A stretch of DNA of 36,400 nt from Erysipelotrichaceae bacterium (lineage in GTDB: Bacteria; Bacillota_I; Bacilli_A; Erysipelotrichales; Erysipelotrichaceae), in the NCBI GenBank assembly GCA_030536365.1, contig JAUNQE010000005.1:1-36400 (forward strand), written 5' to 3'. The number at the start of each line of letters is the position of its first letter. Positions within the stretch are counted from its first letter, which is position 1. The notes beneath the pieces were generated by a model. That model saw nothing but the letters and a program-made list of their open reading frames with translations, searched no databases and was not told where the DNA came from. Shown here one piece after another: positions 16,063-27,443 of the stretch. The translations under genes were made by a program, and so were the position numbers.

Positions 16063-18620
16063 TCTTCGTTCTTTTCGGTGACCGTGTAATGGTCTTTGTC
16101 GTAGCCGACTTCGATATTCTTCGCTGCCGGGTTCGCGATCACGAAACGGGCGAGCTGGGATTCAACGCTGCGCTGGATATGCCGCTTCATCGGACGTGCG
16201 CCGTAGGTCGGATCGTATCCCAGTTCCGCGATCTTCTCGATCGCCTCGTCGGTGAAGGACAGGTTGATGTTGCTGTCTTTCATACGGTCAATCAGCTGAC
16301 CGAGGAACTTGTAGGCGATCTCCTTGATGACCTTTGCGTTCAGCGGTTCGAAGATGACGATCTCGTCGATACGGTTGACGAACTCCGGTTTGAAGGTCGC
16401 CTTGATCAGTGCTTCGTATTCATCGACTTTCTTTTCGTGATCCTTCTCGAAGGCGAATTCGCTGCCCAGGTTGGAGGTCATGATGATGATCGTGTTCTTG
16501 AAGTCGACAGTGACACCCTTGGAGTCGGTGATCCGGCCGTCATCGAGGATCTGCAGCAGGATGTTGAAGACATCCGGATGCGCTTTTTCGATCTCGTCGA
16601 GCAGGACGATCGAATACGGTTTACGGCGTACGGCTTCGGTCAGCTGGCCGCCCTCTTCGTAACCGACATAGCCCGGAGGAGCACCGATCAGACGGGACAC
16701 GGAGAACTTCTCCATGTATTCCGACATATCGATACGGACGATCTTGTTTTCGTCATCGAACAGCTGTTCCGCCAGTGCCTTGGCGACTTCGGTCTTACCG
16801 ACACCGGTCGGACCAAGGAACAGAAAGGAACCGATCGGGCGGTTGAGATCGCCGATCTGCGCCTTATTACGGAGGATCGCGTCACTGACGAGATGCAGTG
16901 CCTCGGACTGGCCCATGACTCTCTTGGTCAGGATCTTTTCGAGATTCAGCAGTTTATCACGTTCACTGGACATCAGCTTGCTGACTTCGATATGAGTCCA
17001 TTTGGAAACGACTTTGGCGATCGCTTCCTCATCGACGACTTCCTGGATCATTCTTTCCCCGTCGTTCTCGGCGGAGAAGCTTTCGATCTTCTTCTTCAGA
17101 GCCGGGATCGTTTCGTACTGAAGCTTGGCGGCTTCCTCGTAACGGGCGTCGTTCTGCGCGGAGGTAAAGGCCAGTTTCGCTTTTTCAAGCTCTTCCTTCG
17201 CTTTCTTGACCTCTGTCAGCTTCTCTTTTTCCTTGCTCCATTTGTCGTAGAGCTCGTCCTTGCGGGCGCGCAGCTGTTTGAGTTCTTTTCTCAGTTCATC
17301 CAGACGAAGCTGCGCTTTTTCGTCTTCCTCGTTCTTTAAGGAGACTTCCTCGATCTCAAGCTGACGGATACGGCGGATCATTTCATCGAGTTCCGCCGGC
17401 ATCGAATCCATCTCGACTCTGGTTGCCGCGCAGGCTTCATCGATCAGGTCGATCGCCTTATCCGGCAGGAAACGGTCGGTGATGTAGCGGTCACTGAGCA
17501 CAGATGCAGCAATGATCGCCTCATCACGGATCTTGACGCCGTGATGGGATTCAAAACGGTCTTTCAGTCCACGCAGGATGGAGATCGTGTCTTCAACGCT
17601 CGGTTCATCGACATCGATCTTCTGGAAACGTCTTTCAAGCGCCTTATCCTTCTCGATGTATTTACGGTATTCGTCGTAAGTCGTCGAACCGATACACTTC
17701 AGTTCGCCTCTTGCCAGCATCGGCTTCAGAAGGTTCGCCGCGTCCATGGCGCCGTCAGTCTTGCCGGCACCGACCAGGTTATGCAGCTCATCGATGAACA
17801 GGATGATCTGTCCGTCTTTTTCCTTCACGGCTTTCAGGACCGCTTTCAGACGTTCCTCAAATTCACCGCGGTATTTCGCGCCGGCGATCAGAGCGCCGAT
17901 ATCAAGCTCGATCAGGTCCTTGCCTTTCAGGGAAAGAGGGACATCGCCGTTCATGATACGCCATGCCAGACCTTCAACGATCGCTGTTTTACCGACACCT
18001 GGCTCACCGATCAGGACCGGGTTGTTCTTGGTCTTACGGGACAGGATCTCGATCACACGGCGGATCTCATCATCACGTCCGATGACCGGATCGATCTTAC
18101 CGGATTTAACATCCTCGACCAGATTACGTCCGTATTTTTCCAGCGGGTTCATATTGTTTTCCTGGCTCTTATCCTGAATTGTCATAGTATCACCTCTTCC
18201 TTCCAATTCTTTTTTCAGTAATTCTTCTTTCGTACAGGAGATATTCCGGCGCATTTCCTCCGCCACCCCTGAACGGTTATACAGGAGGCAGATGAAGAAG
18301 AGAAATGCGCCCAGGTACTGGTCTCCGCGCTCCTGCTTCAGTTTCTGCGCCTCGTTGTAAGACGTAAATACGAGCGGGGATACACGCGGTTCCGATACGA
18401 CATCGTTGACCGGCAGATCATGCAGGTACTTGTCCGCGATCTCCTTCAGACGGGTCGCGGAGATCTGGTTGTTTTCCAGAAAGGCCTGGATATCCTCATC
18501 CTCGAGACACGCGCTCAGCAGGTGCTCGGTCGTGATCTCCGGATTGCGCAGGTCCTGCATCCTCTGTATGGCTTTCATGAAGATCTGCTGGAGTTTTTCC
18601 GTCATTTCCTCAATATTCAT
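16047..18620 (-). CDS. clpB: ATP-dependent disaggregase ClpB
   Basis: An 857-residue Hsp100 hexameric unfoldase, normal ClpB length. It has an N domain (1-145, diverged from the usual Clp_N), first AAA+ module with Walker A GEPGVGKT (205-212) and Walker [13 protein letters not shown], a long coiled-coil middle domain (about 400-530) that is diagnostic of ClpB and recruits DnaK, and a second AAA+ module with [21 protein letters not shown] pore loop and [15 protein letters not shown] sensor 2. An internal Met at about residue 145 within [10 protein letters not shown] could give the short ClpB isoform seen in other bacteria. It has its own CIRCE, so HrcA probably controls it along with the dnaK operon just upstream. 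Confidence 0.96.
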   Translation of the reverse strand: MNIEEMTEKLQQIFMKAIQRMQDLRNPEITTEHLLSACLEDEDIQAFLENNQISATRLKEIADKYLHDLPVNDVVSEPRVSPLVFTSYNEAQKLKQERGDQYLGAFLFFICLLYNRSGVAEEMRRNISCTKEELLKKELEGRGDTMTIQDKSQENNMNPLEKYGRNLVEDVKSGKIDPVIGRDDEIRRVIEILSRKTKNNPVLIGEPGVGKTAIVEGLAWRIMNGDVPLSLKGKDLIELDIGALIAGAKYRGEFEERLKAVLKAVKEKDGQIILFIDELHNLVGAGKTDGAMDAANLLKPMLARGELKCIGSTTYDEYRKYIEKDKALERRFQKIDVDEPSVEDTISILRGLKDRFESHHGVKIRDEAIIAASVLSDRYITDRFLPDKAIDLIDEACAATRVEMDSMPAELDEMIRRIRQLEIEEVSLKNEEDEKAQLRLDELRKELKQLRARKDELYDKWSKEKEKLTEVKKAKEELEKAKLAFTSAQNDARYEEAAKLQYETIPALKKKIESFSAENDGERMIQEVVDEEAIAKVVSKWTHIEVSKLMSSERDKLLNLEKILTKRVMGQSEALHLVSDAILRNKAQIGDLNRPIGSFLFLGPTGVGKTEVAKALAEQLFDDENKIVRIDMSEYMEKFSVSRLIGAPPGYVGYEEGGQLTEAVRRKPYSIVLLDEIEKAHPDVFNILLQILDDGRITDSKGVTVDFKNTIIIMTSNLGSEFAFEKDHEKKVDEYEALIKATFKPEFVNRIDEIVIFEPLNAKVIKEIAYKFLGQLIDRMKDSNINLSFTDEAIEKIAELGYDPTYGARPMKRHIQRSVESQLARFVIANPAAKNIEVGYDKDHYTVTEKNEETAAA

Positions 18621-18638
18621 TCAATACACCTCCTTGTT

Positions 18639-18665
18639 TTAGCACTTCAATGTTCGAAGTGCTAA
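18639..18665 (-). promoter_or_regulatory. Variant CIRCE element upstream of clpB
   Basis: TTAGCACTT-N9-AAGTGCTAA is a perfect 9-9-9 inverted repeat. It differs from the classic CIRCE only at the innermost pair (T/A instead of C/G). It begins 19 bp from the clpB start codon, within the expected 5' untranslated region, as HrcA operators usually do. Confidence 0.9.
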
Positions 18666-18677
18666 CGATTTTTGTTT

Positions 18678-18705
18678 TTTAAGTAAGGGTCTCCCCTTAC
18701 TTAAA
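18678..18705 (-). other. Stable hairpin spanning the dnaJ stop codon
   Basis: A perfect 12-bp stem (TTTAAGTAAGGG / CCCTTACTTAAA). The loop is GAGA, a GNRA tetraloop, in the minus-strand RNA. The dnaJ TAA lies in the 5' arm. A-rich sequence follows rather than a U-run, so it is not a standard terminator. It lies between dnaJ and the clpB CIRCE and may protect or separate the dnaK-operon transcript. Confidence 0.65.
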
Positions 18706-19842
18706 GCTTTTCTTGAAGCGTTCAAAGACAGATTCTTTCTTCTCTCCCTTTTTCGCTAACTGCATGTAGAGTTCTCTTTCCTCGCGGGTGATCTTCTTCG
18801 GGATCGTGACATCGATCTCGACATATTCGTCACCGCGGTTGCTGCTGCGGAGATCTTTGACACCGTAGCCTTTGATACGCATCTTCTGTTTCGGCTGCGT
18901 CCCGGCCGGGATCGTCAGTTCGACATCGCCATGGATCGTCGGGACTTCGATCTCCGTTCCCAGAGTCGCGTCGATCGCGGAGATCGGGACTGTGATATGG
19001 ATATCATTGCCGTCTCTGCGGAAATATTTATGCGGTAAGACATTGATCTCGATGTAGAGGTCGCCGTTCGGACCGCCGTTGCGTCCGCGTTCGCCTTTGC
19101 CGCTCACACGGATCTGCTGGCCGGAGCTGATTCCTTCCGGGATCGAGATCTCCACCTCCTCGGTCTTGGTGATATAACCTTCGCCGTGACAGCTGGAGCA
19201 GCGTACCTTGATCCGTTTGCCGGTACCGCGGCAGTCAGGACATACACCGACCTGCTGCATGACACCGAAAGCGGTACGTGTCTGATGAACTGTCCGTCCG
19301 CTGCCACCGCAGGTCGAGCAGGTCTCGATGTCTCCGGGGTTTTCAGCGCCGGTCCCGTGACAGTGTTCACAGGGCTGGTCGACTTTCAGACGGACCACCT
19401 TATCGACTCCGTGGACTGCGTCCAGGAAGTCGATGTCCATCGACATGTAGCGGTTGTCTCCCTTGATCGGTCCGTTGGATGTGCGGCTGCTGCTGCGCCG
19501 TCCTCCGAAGCCGAAGTCAGAGAATCCTCCCATTCCTCCCATGAAGGAGTTCAGGATATCTCCCAGATCATCGAAACCGCCGCTGAAGCCTGCGCCTCCG
19601 CCGCCGAAGTTCATGCCGTCCATTCCGGCAAAGCCGAACTGATCGTAGTTTGCCTTCTTCTGCGGATCGCTCAGGACCTCGTAGGCTTCGTTGATCTCTT
19701 TGAATTTTTCTTCCGCACCCGGTTCTTTGTTTACGTCCGGGTGATATTTTTTTGCCAGGCGGCGATAGGCTCGTTTGATCTCGTCTTCACTAGCGCCTTT
19801 ACTGATTCCCAGCACTTCATAATAATCTCTTTTATCTGCCAT
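18697..19842 (-). CDS. dnaJ: Chaperone protein DnaJ (Hsp40)
   Basis: A type I DnaJ of 381 residues with all domains: J domain (1-70) with HPD (HPDVN), a Gly/Phe-rich linker, a zinc region with four C..C.G.G repeats ([32 protein letters not shown]), and the C-terminal substrate-binding barrels. It stimulates DnaK ATPase and delivers unfolded clients. I placed the start at the ATG at 19842 ([12 protein letters not shown]), with AAAGGTG upstream, rather than an in-frame TTG 15 nt earlier. It follows the deacetylase lipoprotein gene by only 4 nt, so it depends on read-through and coupling from dnaK. Confidence 0.97.
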   Translation of the reverse strand: MADKRDYYEVLGISKGASEDEIKRAYRRLAKKYHPDVNKEPGAEEKFKEINEAYEVLSDPQKKANYDQFGFAGMDGMNFGGGGAGFSGGFDDLGDILNSFMGGMGGFSDFGFGGRRSSSRTSNGPIKGDNRYMSMDIDFLDAVHGVDKVVRLKVDQPCEHCHGTGAENPGDIETCSTCGGSGRTVHQTRTAFGVMQQVGVCPDCRGTGKRIKVRCSSCHGEGYITKTEEVEISIPEGISSGQQIRVSGKGERGRNGGPNGDLYIEINVLPHKYFRRDGNDIHITVPISAIDATLGTEIEVPTIHGDVELTIPAGTQPKQKMRIKGYGVKDLRSSNRGDEYVEIDVTIPKKITREERELYMQLAKKGEKKESVFERFKKSFK

Positions 19843-19846
19843 ATCG

Positions 19847-21082
19847 TCACCTTTCAATACTAGCGATGAATGCGTTCAGACCCTGTCCTCCGCTGACGCG
19901 TACACGCGGGAGCGCATAGATGTCCTGCGAGGGGTCGATCCAACCGTTCTGCGTGGTAAACGCGATCTTAACGCCGGCATCCTTCAGGATCTCGACCGCA
20001 TGATCGTTATGGTCACCGAACGGATAACAGTATGCAAATCCGCCGTCACAGTAATCCAGTGACATCTTGGTGTCCTGGACACCTTCATCGTGATCCATGC
20101 AGAGGATACGGCCGCCATGCTGCATTCCCTCACAGCCGCCCTGATGTGTCAGGAAACCATGCGACTGCAGTTCCATACCGGCTTCGCGCATCTCCCAGAA
20201 GGAATACGGCATTTCCGGCTCCAGCCAGCCGCAGATCAGGAACAGCGTCGCGTTGAGCTCATATTTCCGGAAAAGCGGATACGCATATTCATAGACGGTA
20301 GGATCACCGTCATCGATCGTGATGCACACTGCCTTGTCCGGGACTTCCGCCCTCTTCTGCATGAAGTAGAGCGTTTCCCGCATCGTCAATGTATCGTGAC
20401 CGTTTTCCTTTAGATAGTTCAGCTGTTCGTCAAGTTCCTTGACTTCCAGGTAATTCCCGTCGTTCGGAGCAGGATCTTTTGTTTCATCATAGAAGAAATG
20501 GTACATCAGCACCGGAATATTCCCGGCGGCTCCCTGCACTTCTTCTGCCTTGAATTCCCCGGTGTCTTCTTTATTCAGATAGACGACCTGGTTCAGAAAC
20601 AGAACGCCGTAACGGGGATCATCCTCGCTGTCGCGCACGACCACATCGTATAGCGTGCTTTCGTTTCCGCTGAAGAGTTTTCTGCCCTTCACGTCGTACA
20701 GCGAGTAGTTCGCGTTCGTCTCTACCGTTCCGAGCTTCAGAAGATGATTCTCAAAACGGTAATAGCGTCCGCTGTTGTCGATATCTTTGCCGGAGACATA
20801 ATATTCTCCGCCTTTCAGACCGACATAATTGCCGCGGCTCTCGGAAGAAGTATCGACCTGTGTCCCTTCGCAAAGCGTTCCGACTTCGCGAAGTTCCTCT
20901 CCTTCAAGATGATAGAGAGGCGTCTCGCGAAGAGCGCCCGCCTTGATGTCCAGGAGCGGTGTGACATCGATCGTTTCTTCGACCGGTTCTTCCTGTACCG
21001 GTTCTTCTGTCGCTGCCGGCTCACTGCCGCCGCTGCAGGCGGCGAGCAGTAAGACCAGCAGGAGCGCTACAAGCTTTTTCAA
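19847..21082 (-). CDS. NodB-type polysaccharide deacetylase lipoprotein inserted in the dnaK operon
   Basis: A 411-residue lipoprotein. The signal peptide ends in a LLAAC lipobox (Cys16), followed by a Glu/Pro-rich tether and a poorly conserved region of about 140 residues that may be SH3-like ([16 protein letters not shown]). The C-terminal half is a NodB deacetylase: [11 protein letters not shown], catalytic CITIDDGDP, zinc-type LQSHGFLTH, and [11 protein letters not shown]. It probably acts on cell-wall glycan at the membrane face. The start is TTG, with AAAGG overlapping the dnaK stop, so yield should be lower than dnaK. It has 3-4 nt gaps to dnaK and dnaJ. Deacetylase fold is clear; the target polymer is not. 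Confidence 0.87.
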   Translation of the reverse strand: MKKLVALLLVLLLAACSGGSEPAATEEPVQEEPVEETIDVTPLLDIKAGALRETPLYHLEGEELREVGTLCEGTQVDTSSESRGNYVGLKGGEYYVSGKDIDNSGRYYRFENHLLKLGTVETNANYSLYDVKGRKLFSGNESTLYDVVVRDSEDDPRYGVLFLNQVVYLNKEDTGEFKAEEVQGAAGNIPVLMYHFFYDETKDPAPNDGNYLEVKELDEQLNYLKENGHDTLTMRETLYFMQKRAEVPDKAVCITIDDGDPTVYEYAYPLFRKYELNATLFLICGWLEPEMPYSFWEMREAGMELQSHGFLTHQGGCEGMQHGGRILCMDHDEGVQDTKMSLDYCDGGFAYCYPFGDHNDHAVEILKDAGVKIAFTTQNGWIDPSQDIYALPRVRVSGGQGLNAFIASIER

Positions 21083-21085
21083 AGC

Positions 21086-22924
<1,839 letters not shown>

Positions 22925-22938
22925 TCATTCCTCCTCAT

Positions 22939-23508
22939 TTATTCAGAAACTTTAACCATAGCGGCTCGTAAAATACGATCCTTAAGCATATATCCTTTTT
23001 GTAAGACATCGGTCACGATGCCGGATTCAACGCCTTCCTTTTTCTCAAGCATGATCGCCTGGGAAGTGTTGGCGTCAAACGGTTTGTTCAGAACGTCGAT
23101 CTCTTCAACTCCCTCGTCCTTCAGGGCCTTGGTGAGCTGCGCGTAGATCATCTCGACGCCTTTGCGGTAACCTTCCGCTTCCTTTGCGCACTCCTGCGAC
23201 AAGGCTCTTTCGAGATTGTCCAGGGCAGGCAATACTTCAAGAGCGAAACTCTGGATACGGTATTTCTTCGCCATATCCGCTTCGTTGCGGAGACGGCGCT
23301 GCATATTCTCGGTATCCGCATACGCTCTGGCGTATTCGTTTTTCAGACGGTCGACCTCAGCTTTCAGAGTATCGATCTCTTTCTTCAGTGTTTCCATTCC
23401 TTTTTCTTCCGGAACTTCCTCACTTTTTTCTTCGTTAAGATCTTCTACGATCTCTTCTGTATCCTCAATCTTATGGATCTCAGGCATGTCTTTTTTCTTT
23501 TTGTTCAT
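22939..23508 (-). CDS. grpE: Nucleotide exchange factor GrpE
   Basis: A 189-residue GrpE. An acidic, charged N-terminal tail leads into a long coiled coil (about 45-110, with LKNEYARAYADTENMQRR) and the C-terminal beta domain (NPF-type segment LNKPFDANTSQAIM, VTDVLQKGYMLKDRILRAAMVKVS). It dimerises and releases ADP from DnaK. It starts just after hrcA, whose stop TAG leads into the GAGAG of its ribosome binding site, and is followed by dnaK 17 nt later. Confidence 0.96.
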   Translation of the reverse strand: MNKKKKDMPEIHKIEDTEEIVEDLNEEKSEEVPEEKGMETLKKEIDTLKAEVDRLKNEYARAYADTENMQRRLRNEADMAKKYRIQSFALEVLPALDNLERALSQECAKEAEGYRKGVEMIYAQLTKALKDEGVEEIDVLNKPFDANTSQAIMLEKKEGVESGIVTDVLQKGYMLKDRILRAAMVKVSE

Positions 23509-23517
23509 TACACTCTC

Positions 23518-24534
23518 CTATTTGCGATAGATCTTCTCGATCTCCCGTCCAATGAAGTCCATCAGACTGACGATCCTTTCGTACTGCATCCGTTTCGGAC
23601 CGACGACCATCAGCTTCACGGTATCTGCCTTATCATTTACGTGGATATCGTTTGTTATGACGGCCAGATCATCTTTCCAGACCATCTGTGTGCCGTCTGA
23701 GGTTTTCAGTGCCAGATCCGAAGCGTTCTTATCACTGATCAGATCACGCCACATCTTGGAATCGTTGATCTTTGAGATCAGGGAACGAACACGTTCGATA
23801 TCGTTGAATTCCGGCTGATACATCATGTTGCTGGCGCCGCTGATATACATCGTATCGCTCGCGAATTTCACGAAGGCGCCCAGGAAAGCATTGAACAGCA
23901 TCTCATAGCGTTTGACATGTTCGACTAAGAGCGGCTTGATCGCTGTTAATCTTTCTGTCAGCTGCGAGAGCGGAATCCCTTTCAGACGGTCATTGATGAT
24001 ATCTGTACACTTCTTGATATCATCCACCGAGATCGCTTCCTCGAAGTGGAACACTTTATGTTCTGTATGGGAAACGTTGGTGATCAGGATACAGACGGCT
24101 GTTTTCTCATCTACCGGTATCAGCTGAATATGCTCGAGAGTCTGCTTGGAAGCATCCGGGCCAAGGATTCCGCTGGCCAGATTGGTCATTTCGGAAATGA
24201 TCGAACAGCTTTCCTTGATCGCCTCTTCAATATTCATCGATTTCTGATCGAAGATATTGCTAATCGCATATTTCACATCCTCATCCACACTCTTCTCCAT
24301 CAAATGTTCGCAATAGAACTGATACGCTTTATTTGAAGGAACTCTGCCTGCGGAAGTATGAGGTTTTTCCAGATAGTTCTCCGCTTCCAGCGCGGCCATT
24401 TCATTACGGATCGTTGCGCTGGAATAACTAAGGTGATACTTCTGTTGTAGGGTCTTTGAACCAACTGGTTCAGCCGTATCGATAAACTCATCGATAATCG
24501 CTTTTAAGATTTCGATACGTCTGCTTGTCAGCAC
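23518..24534 (-). CDS. hrcA: Heat-inducible transcription repressor HrcA
   Basis: A 338-residue HrcA: N-terminal winged-helix domain (LTSRRIEILKAIIDEFIDTAEPVGSKTL, then YSSATIRNEMAALE), followed by HTSAGRVPSNKAYQFYCEHLM and the GAF-like domain ending GPKRMQYERIVSLMDFIGREIEKI. It binds CIRCE operators and needs GroE-type chaperone help to fold in B. subtilis. I chose the GTG at 24534 because AGGAGG lies 8 nt upstream; the alternative GTG at 24543 falls right at that site. It is autoregulated through two upstream CIRCE elements. Confidence 0.96.
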   Translation of the reverse strand: MLTSRRIEILKAIIDEFIDTAEPVGSKTLQQKYHLSYSSATIRNEMAALEAENYLEKPHTSAGRVPSNKAYQFYCEHLMEKSVDEDVKYAISNIFDQKSMNIEEAIKESCSIISEMTNLASGILGPDASKQTLEHIQLIPVDEKTAVCILITNVSHTEHKVFHFEEAISVDDIKKCTDIINDRLKGIPLSQLTERLTAIKPLLVEHVKRYEMLFNAFLGAFVKFASDTMYISGASNMMYQPEFNDIERVRSLISKINDSKMWRDLISDKNASDLALKTSDGTQMVWKDDLAVITNDIHVNDKADTVKLMVVGPKRMQYERIVSLMDFIGREIEKIYRK

Positions 24535-24549
24535 GGAACTCACCTCCTT

Positions 24550-24576
24550 TTAGCACTCTTTTTTTCTCACTGCTAA
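24550..24576 (-). promoter_or_regulatory. CIRCE element 1 (proximal) of the hrcA operon
   Basis: TTAGCACTC, 9-bp spacer, CACTGCTAA. The left arm is canonical and the right arm matches 7 of 9 positions of GAGTGCTAA. It begins 16 bp from the hrcA start, downstream of the predicted transcription start. Confidence 0.82.
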
Positions 24577-24577
24577 C

Positions 24578-24606
24578 ATTCTATAACACTCATTTAGCAC
24601 TGTCAA
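24578..24606 (-). promoter_or_regulatory. Sigma-A promoter of the hrcA-grpE-dnaK-dnaJ operon
   Basis: Consensus TTGACA (24601-24606) and TAGAAT (24578-24583) separated by 17 bp on the minus strand. The -35 box lies inside the distal CIRCE and the start site lies at the proximal CIRCE, so HrcA can block both sides of polymerase. Confidence 0.88.
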
Positions 24607-24620
24607 TAGAAGATTGCTAA
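24594..24620 (-). promoter_or_regulatory. CIRCE element 2 (distal) of the hrcA operon
   Basis: TTAGCACTG-N9-GATTGCTAA: 8 of 9 positions match the consensus in each arm. It overlaps the -35 box and lies 44 bp (centre to centre) from the proximal copy. Confidence 0.82.
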
Positions 24621-24674
24621 TTCTGTTTTCTGCCTAAACTCCGCTGTAAAAGCAGCCTTTTATCGCACAAAAAA

Positions 24675-24698
24675 GACCGGCCGCAGATGCGACCGGTC
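24675..24698 (-). terminator. Terminator of the MBL-fold hydrolase gene
   Basis: The minus-strand RNA folds into a 10-bp stem (GACCGGUCGC / GCGGCCGGUC, one G-U) with a 4-nt loop, followed by UUUUUUG. It separates the upstream gene from the hrcA promoter. Confidence 0.88.
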
Positions 24699-24713
24699 CC
24701 GGGTTTGCAGATC

Positions 24714-25565
24714 TTATTGTTTTAATGCGAATCCCTGCAGGAACTCTTCAAGATGATTTCCGTCATATACGAAACCACAGTATTCCGGATCGTCAAATCC
24801 ATCCCCTACCGTATATTCTGTCGGCAGTGAGCCCGGCATCTTCAGCGCGAAATTGCGAGGCGGAACGATCCCTTTCCGGGGATCGAAGTTCTCCACGATA
24901 TCCAGGACTTTATCGATCCATTCAGGCTGCATCAGATACGGAACATGGGCTGCGACGATATGATCGAAGGAAAGTTTCTTCGTATGAAGCAGGGTCTGCC
25001 GGAATTCCTCCAGTGTCGTGGAAGTGATTCCGCTCAGCAGAAGCACTCTTCTGGTGATGTTATCACCGGTAAACAGATAACGGGATTTGCTGTCAAGGAA
25101 AGACATCGAACCTTTGGTGTGTCCGGCACAGTTATAGGCCGTAACGGTACGGTCTCCCAGATCGAAAACGACCCCTTCTTCCAGCGGCAGCCGTTTATAC
25201 GGTCCATCTACCAGCCTGTCCACATAGTCACCGATATCCTTGGAGTTTCTGCGGGTCTCAAGGCTTGTATGCCAGTCTGCCAGCGCGTAGTCTTTGGGAT
25301 TCATCCACACTTCATCAAACTGACAGTTGCCGCTCGCGTGATCGATGTGCCCGTGTGTATTGGCGACGATCAGCGGCTTGTCTGTCAGCGTTTCAACATA
25401 CGCACGGTAATCTCCGATTCCGTAACCGGTATCGATCAGCAACGCCTTTTCACTGCCGACGATCAGTGAACTGAAGACCCGTCCGGGTCCGGGAGTGTGT
25501 CCGGGCATACGGGTATGATAAATGTTGAAACCAAGATCCAGAGACTCAAATAATACTTCGCTCAT
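24714..25565 (-). CDS. MBL-fold metallo-hydrolase
   Basis: A 283-residue metallo-beta-lactamase-fold protein. The dinuclear metal motif is THGHIDH, with further ligands in NCAGHTKGSM, FTGDNI and VAAHVPYL. ALLIDTGYG is the usual opening strand. Such enzymes are mostly small-molecule hydrolases or glyoxalase II relatives; this subgroup has no known substrate. The ATG at 25565 follows GGAAGGGA; 20 extra in-frame upstream codons are possible but lack a site. It is monocistronic, between terminators on either side. Confidence 0.85.
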   Translation of the reverse strand: MSEVLFESLDLGFNIYHTRMPGHTPGPGRVFSSLIVGSEKALLIDTGYGIGDYRAYVETLTDKPLIVANTHGHIDHASGNCQFDEVWMNPKDYALADWHTSLETRRNSKDIGDYVDRLVDGPYKRLPLEEGVVFDLGDRTVTAYNCAGHTKGSMSFLDSKSRYLFTGDNITRRVLLLSGITSTTLEEFRQTLLHTKKLSFDHIVAAHVPYLMQPEWIDKVLDIVENFDPRKGIVPPRNFALKMPGSLPTEYTVGDGFDDPEYCGFVYDGNHLEEFLQGFALKQ

Positions 25566-25618
25566 TTTTTCCCTTCCTTCATCGTTCTGATTTTCAATAC
25601 AGTGATCTTTTTCAGATA

Positions 25619-25646
25619 AAAACATTCATAGCAGGATGAATGTTTT
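25619..25646. terminator. Terminator hairpin upstream of the MBL gene
   Basis: A perfect 11-bp stem AAAACATTCAT / ATGAATGTTTT with a 6-nt loop. There are T-runs on both sides, so it can work in both directions. On the minus strand it ends the NUDIX-to-membrane-protein operon. Confidence 0.82.
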
Positions 25647-25699
25647 CTTTTTTTCTATTCTACCGTTTTTTCTGCCGCTGCAAAAACAAGCGGACCTGA

Positions 25700-26641
25700 T
25701 TAATGCACAAACAGCTGCGAAGCGAATATATTCAGATAGATAAAGTATCCCTGTTCGCTGTAGAGAAGGATGCCCTCCGGCATCTGATCAAATGTGTAGC
25801 GGATCACAGAATCGCCGTTTTTGATCTCGTATTCCAGCGGAAGTTCAAAGGATGTATACAGGACTCCGTTTGCGAATTCCCAGTCGCCTTCAAATACCTT
25901 TGTCGCTACTGTTTCGGTGTCACCTGCCACGATCACCAGTTTTCCGTCCGGTAGAAGTTCCAGGCTCTTCAGGTAAGCCATTGGATGATCGGAAGCGGGG
26001 CCAAGAATCCCAGTCCAGTTTCCCAGCAGGCAGCTGAGCTCAAACGACAGTGCGTGTGCCTTATCGATATATGTTGTATCAAAGATCCTGGATGATGGCG
26101 CAAAGCGCTCCGTTTTCTGCGTAAAGGGATCGTACAGGATCAGAGCATCCTCTTCAATACCGATCTCTCCTTCCGCGCTTACATAATACGCAGTCGAATC
26201 GAGAGCCAGCCCGATCGCTTCGGGATAGGCGCCGGAAGCGGTATATCTTAGAGTTTCGGGATCATATTGAAGCGGGATGAAATACTCCCCGTTAGAGAAC
26301 CAGCCTCTTGCGTTTTCAAAGTGCGCGTATGTTTCTCCGGAATAATAGGTCCCCTCTTTCAGAAGGACCGTATCCGTTTCCGGGTCCTTTTCGTCCGGCT
26401 GTATATTCGAAGCGGGAACGACAGCGGCGTTTGAGGAAGCATCTCCTCTGGAAGAAGGATCACTGAAAAGACCTGTACGCAACGCCAAAGGAAGAATGAT
26501 CAAAACCGTCGCAGCCAGAGCCAATATCTTACGCAGGCGACGTTTTCTTTTCTTTTTCTTTTCCTCTTCTTCTTCCTTTACCGGTGGTTTATAGCCAAGA
26601 TTGAATTCCTCCGGCAAGGGACGGAATTCTTTCTTATCCAT
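25700..26641 (-). CDS. Membrane-anchored protein of unknown function
   Basis: A 313-residue protein I do not recognise. The N-terminal 38 residues are cytoplasmic and highly charged (an EEEEE run followed by KKKKRKRRLRK). A single transmembrane helix follows (about 39-57, ILALAATVLIILPLALRTGLF), then a Ser/Ala-rich linker and an exported domain of about 230 residues rich in aromatic and acidic residues (YYSGETYAHFENARGWF, FEGDWEFANGVLYTSFELPLEYEI). The start shares one base with the MscS stop (TGATG), so the two are coupled. A role with the channel or in envelope sensing is only a guess from context. Confidence 0.75.
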   Translation of the reverse strand: MDKKEFRPLPEEFNLGYKPPVKEEEEEKKKKRKRRLRKILALAATVLIILPLALRTGLFSDPSSRGDASSNAAVVPASNIQPDEKDPETDTVLLKEGTYYSGETYAHFENARGWFSNGEYFIPLQYDPETLRYTASGAYPEAIGLALDSTAYYVSAEGEIGIEEDALILYDPFTQKTERFAPSSRIFDTTYIDKAHALSFELSCLLGNWTGILGPASDHPMAYLKSLELLPDGKLVIVAGDTETVATKVFEGDWEFANGVLYTSFELPLEYEIKNGDSVIRYTFDQMPEGILLYSEQGYFIYLNIFASQLFVH

Positions 26642-27429
26642 CAGCCGATCTCAAGCTCCTTGAACTTTTTCAGAAGATAGAGGTTCATCTCTCTTCTGGC
26701 GCTATAAATGTCTTTCTCTTCCACTTCCTTGGTGAAACGGACGACCGGCTGCTCGCCGGAAATGTCTTCCACACCAAGGCATTTGATATCGCCGTAATCC
26801 GCGGCCAGTACTTTGTCCAGAGATTCATCCGGGACTTCCAGGTCAACGACCGCGATGGACTTGTAGGAAGAGCGGTTAAGGATGTCTTTCATGGATGAGT
26901 TGTTGAAGATCTTTTCGTTCCCGGCGTTGTCTTTCAGACAGGTCGTGCGGATACCGATCTCGGTGACCGTGCCCAGAAATTCATCGACTTCGATGATATC
27001 GCCTACTTTATATTCCTGCTCAAACAGGATAAAGAGACCTGTAAGCATATCTTCGATAAGACCTTCGGCACTGGTGCCGATGATCAAAGCCAGGATCCCC
27101 AGGCCGGCAATGATCCCGTTGATATCTGCTCCGAGGACGCGCAGCGACCACACGACGATCAGGATCAGCATCGCATAATCGATTCCGCTTCGCAGGATCG
27201 TCACCAGAGTGGCAAGCTTCGGCGCCCTGATCAATGAGACCAGGAACTTCAGCAGATAACCGATCGACAGAAGACCGGTAACGATGATCAGCACCTTCAA
27301 CAGAGATTCAAGATCGATATGGAAATCGGAGATGAATCCCCGGATATCCAGTCCGGTGACGTTTGCCAGGCCCAGGCAGATCGCCAGGACAAGCACAGAA
27401 GCTATGATTTTCCCAAGGTCTTTTTTCAT
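26641..27429 (-). CDS. MscS-family mechanosensitive channel
   Basis: A 262-residue small-conductance mechanosensitive channel. Three to four hydrophobic segments are followed by the pore-helix/beta-domain signature: GIIAGLGILALIIGTSAEGLIEDMLTG, then FEQEYKVGDIIEVDEFLGTVTEIGIRTT and NEKIFNNSSM. In the plasma membrane it would release solutes on osmotic downshock. The conserved Gly/Ala-lined pore helix and beta domain make the family clear. It lies between two unknown envelope proteins in a four-gene operon. Confidence 0.9.
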   Translation of the reverse strand: MKKDLGKIIASVLVLAICLGLANVTGLDIRGFISDFHIDLESLLKVLIIVTGLLSIGYLLKFLVSLIRAPKLATLVTILRSGIDYAMLILIVVWSLRVLGADINGIIAGLGILALIIGTSAEGLIEDMLTGLFILFEQEYKVGDIIEVDEFLGTVTEIGIRTTCLKDNAGNEKIFNNSSMKDILNRSSYKSIAVVDLEVPDESLDKVLAADYGDIKCLGVEDISGEQPVVRFTKEVEEKDIYSARREMNLYLLKKFKELEIG

Positions 27430-27443
27430 GATGCGCTCCCCTT

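Noticed and set aside
16089-17339. A 416-codon open frame on the plus strand opposite clpB
   Set aside because: It is antisense to a clearly conserved gene, its translation has no recognisable domain, and there is no ribosome binding site. It arises from the codon bias of clpB.
18678-18705. Rho-independent terminator after dnaJ
   Set aside because: The stem is strong, but A-rich sequence follows it on the minus strand, and no U-run is present.
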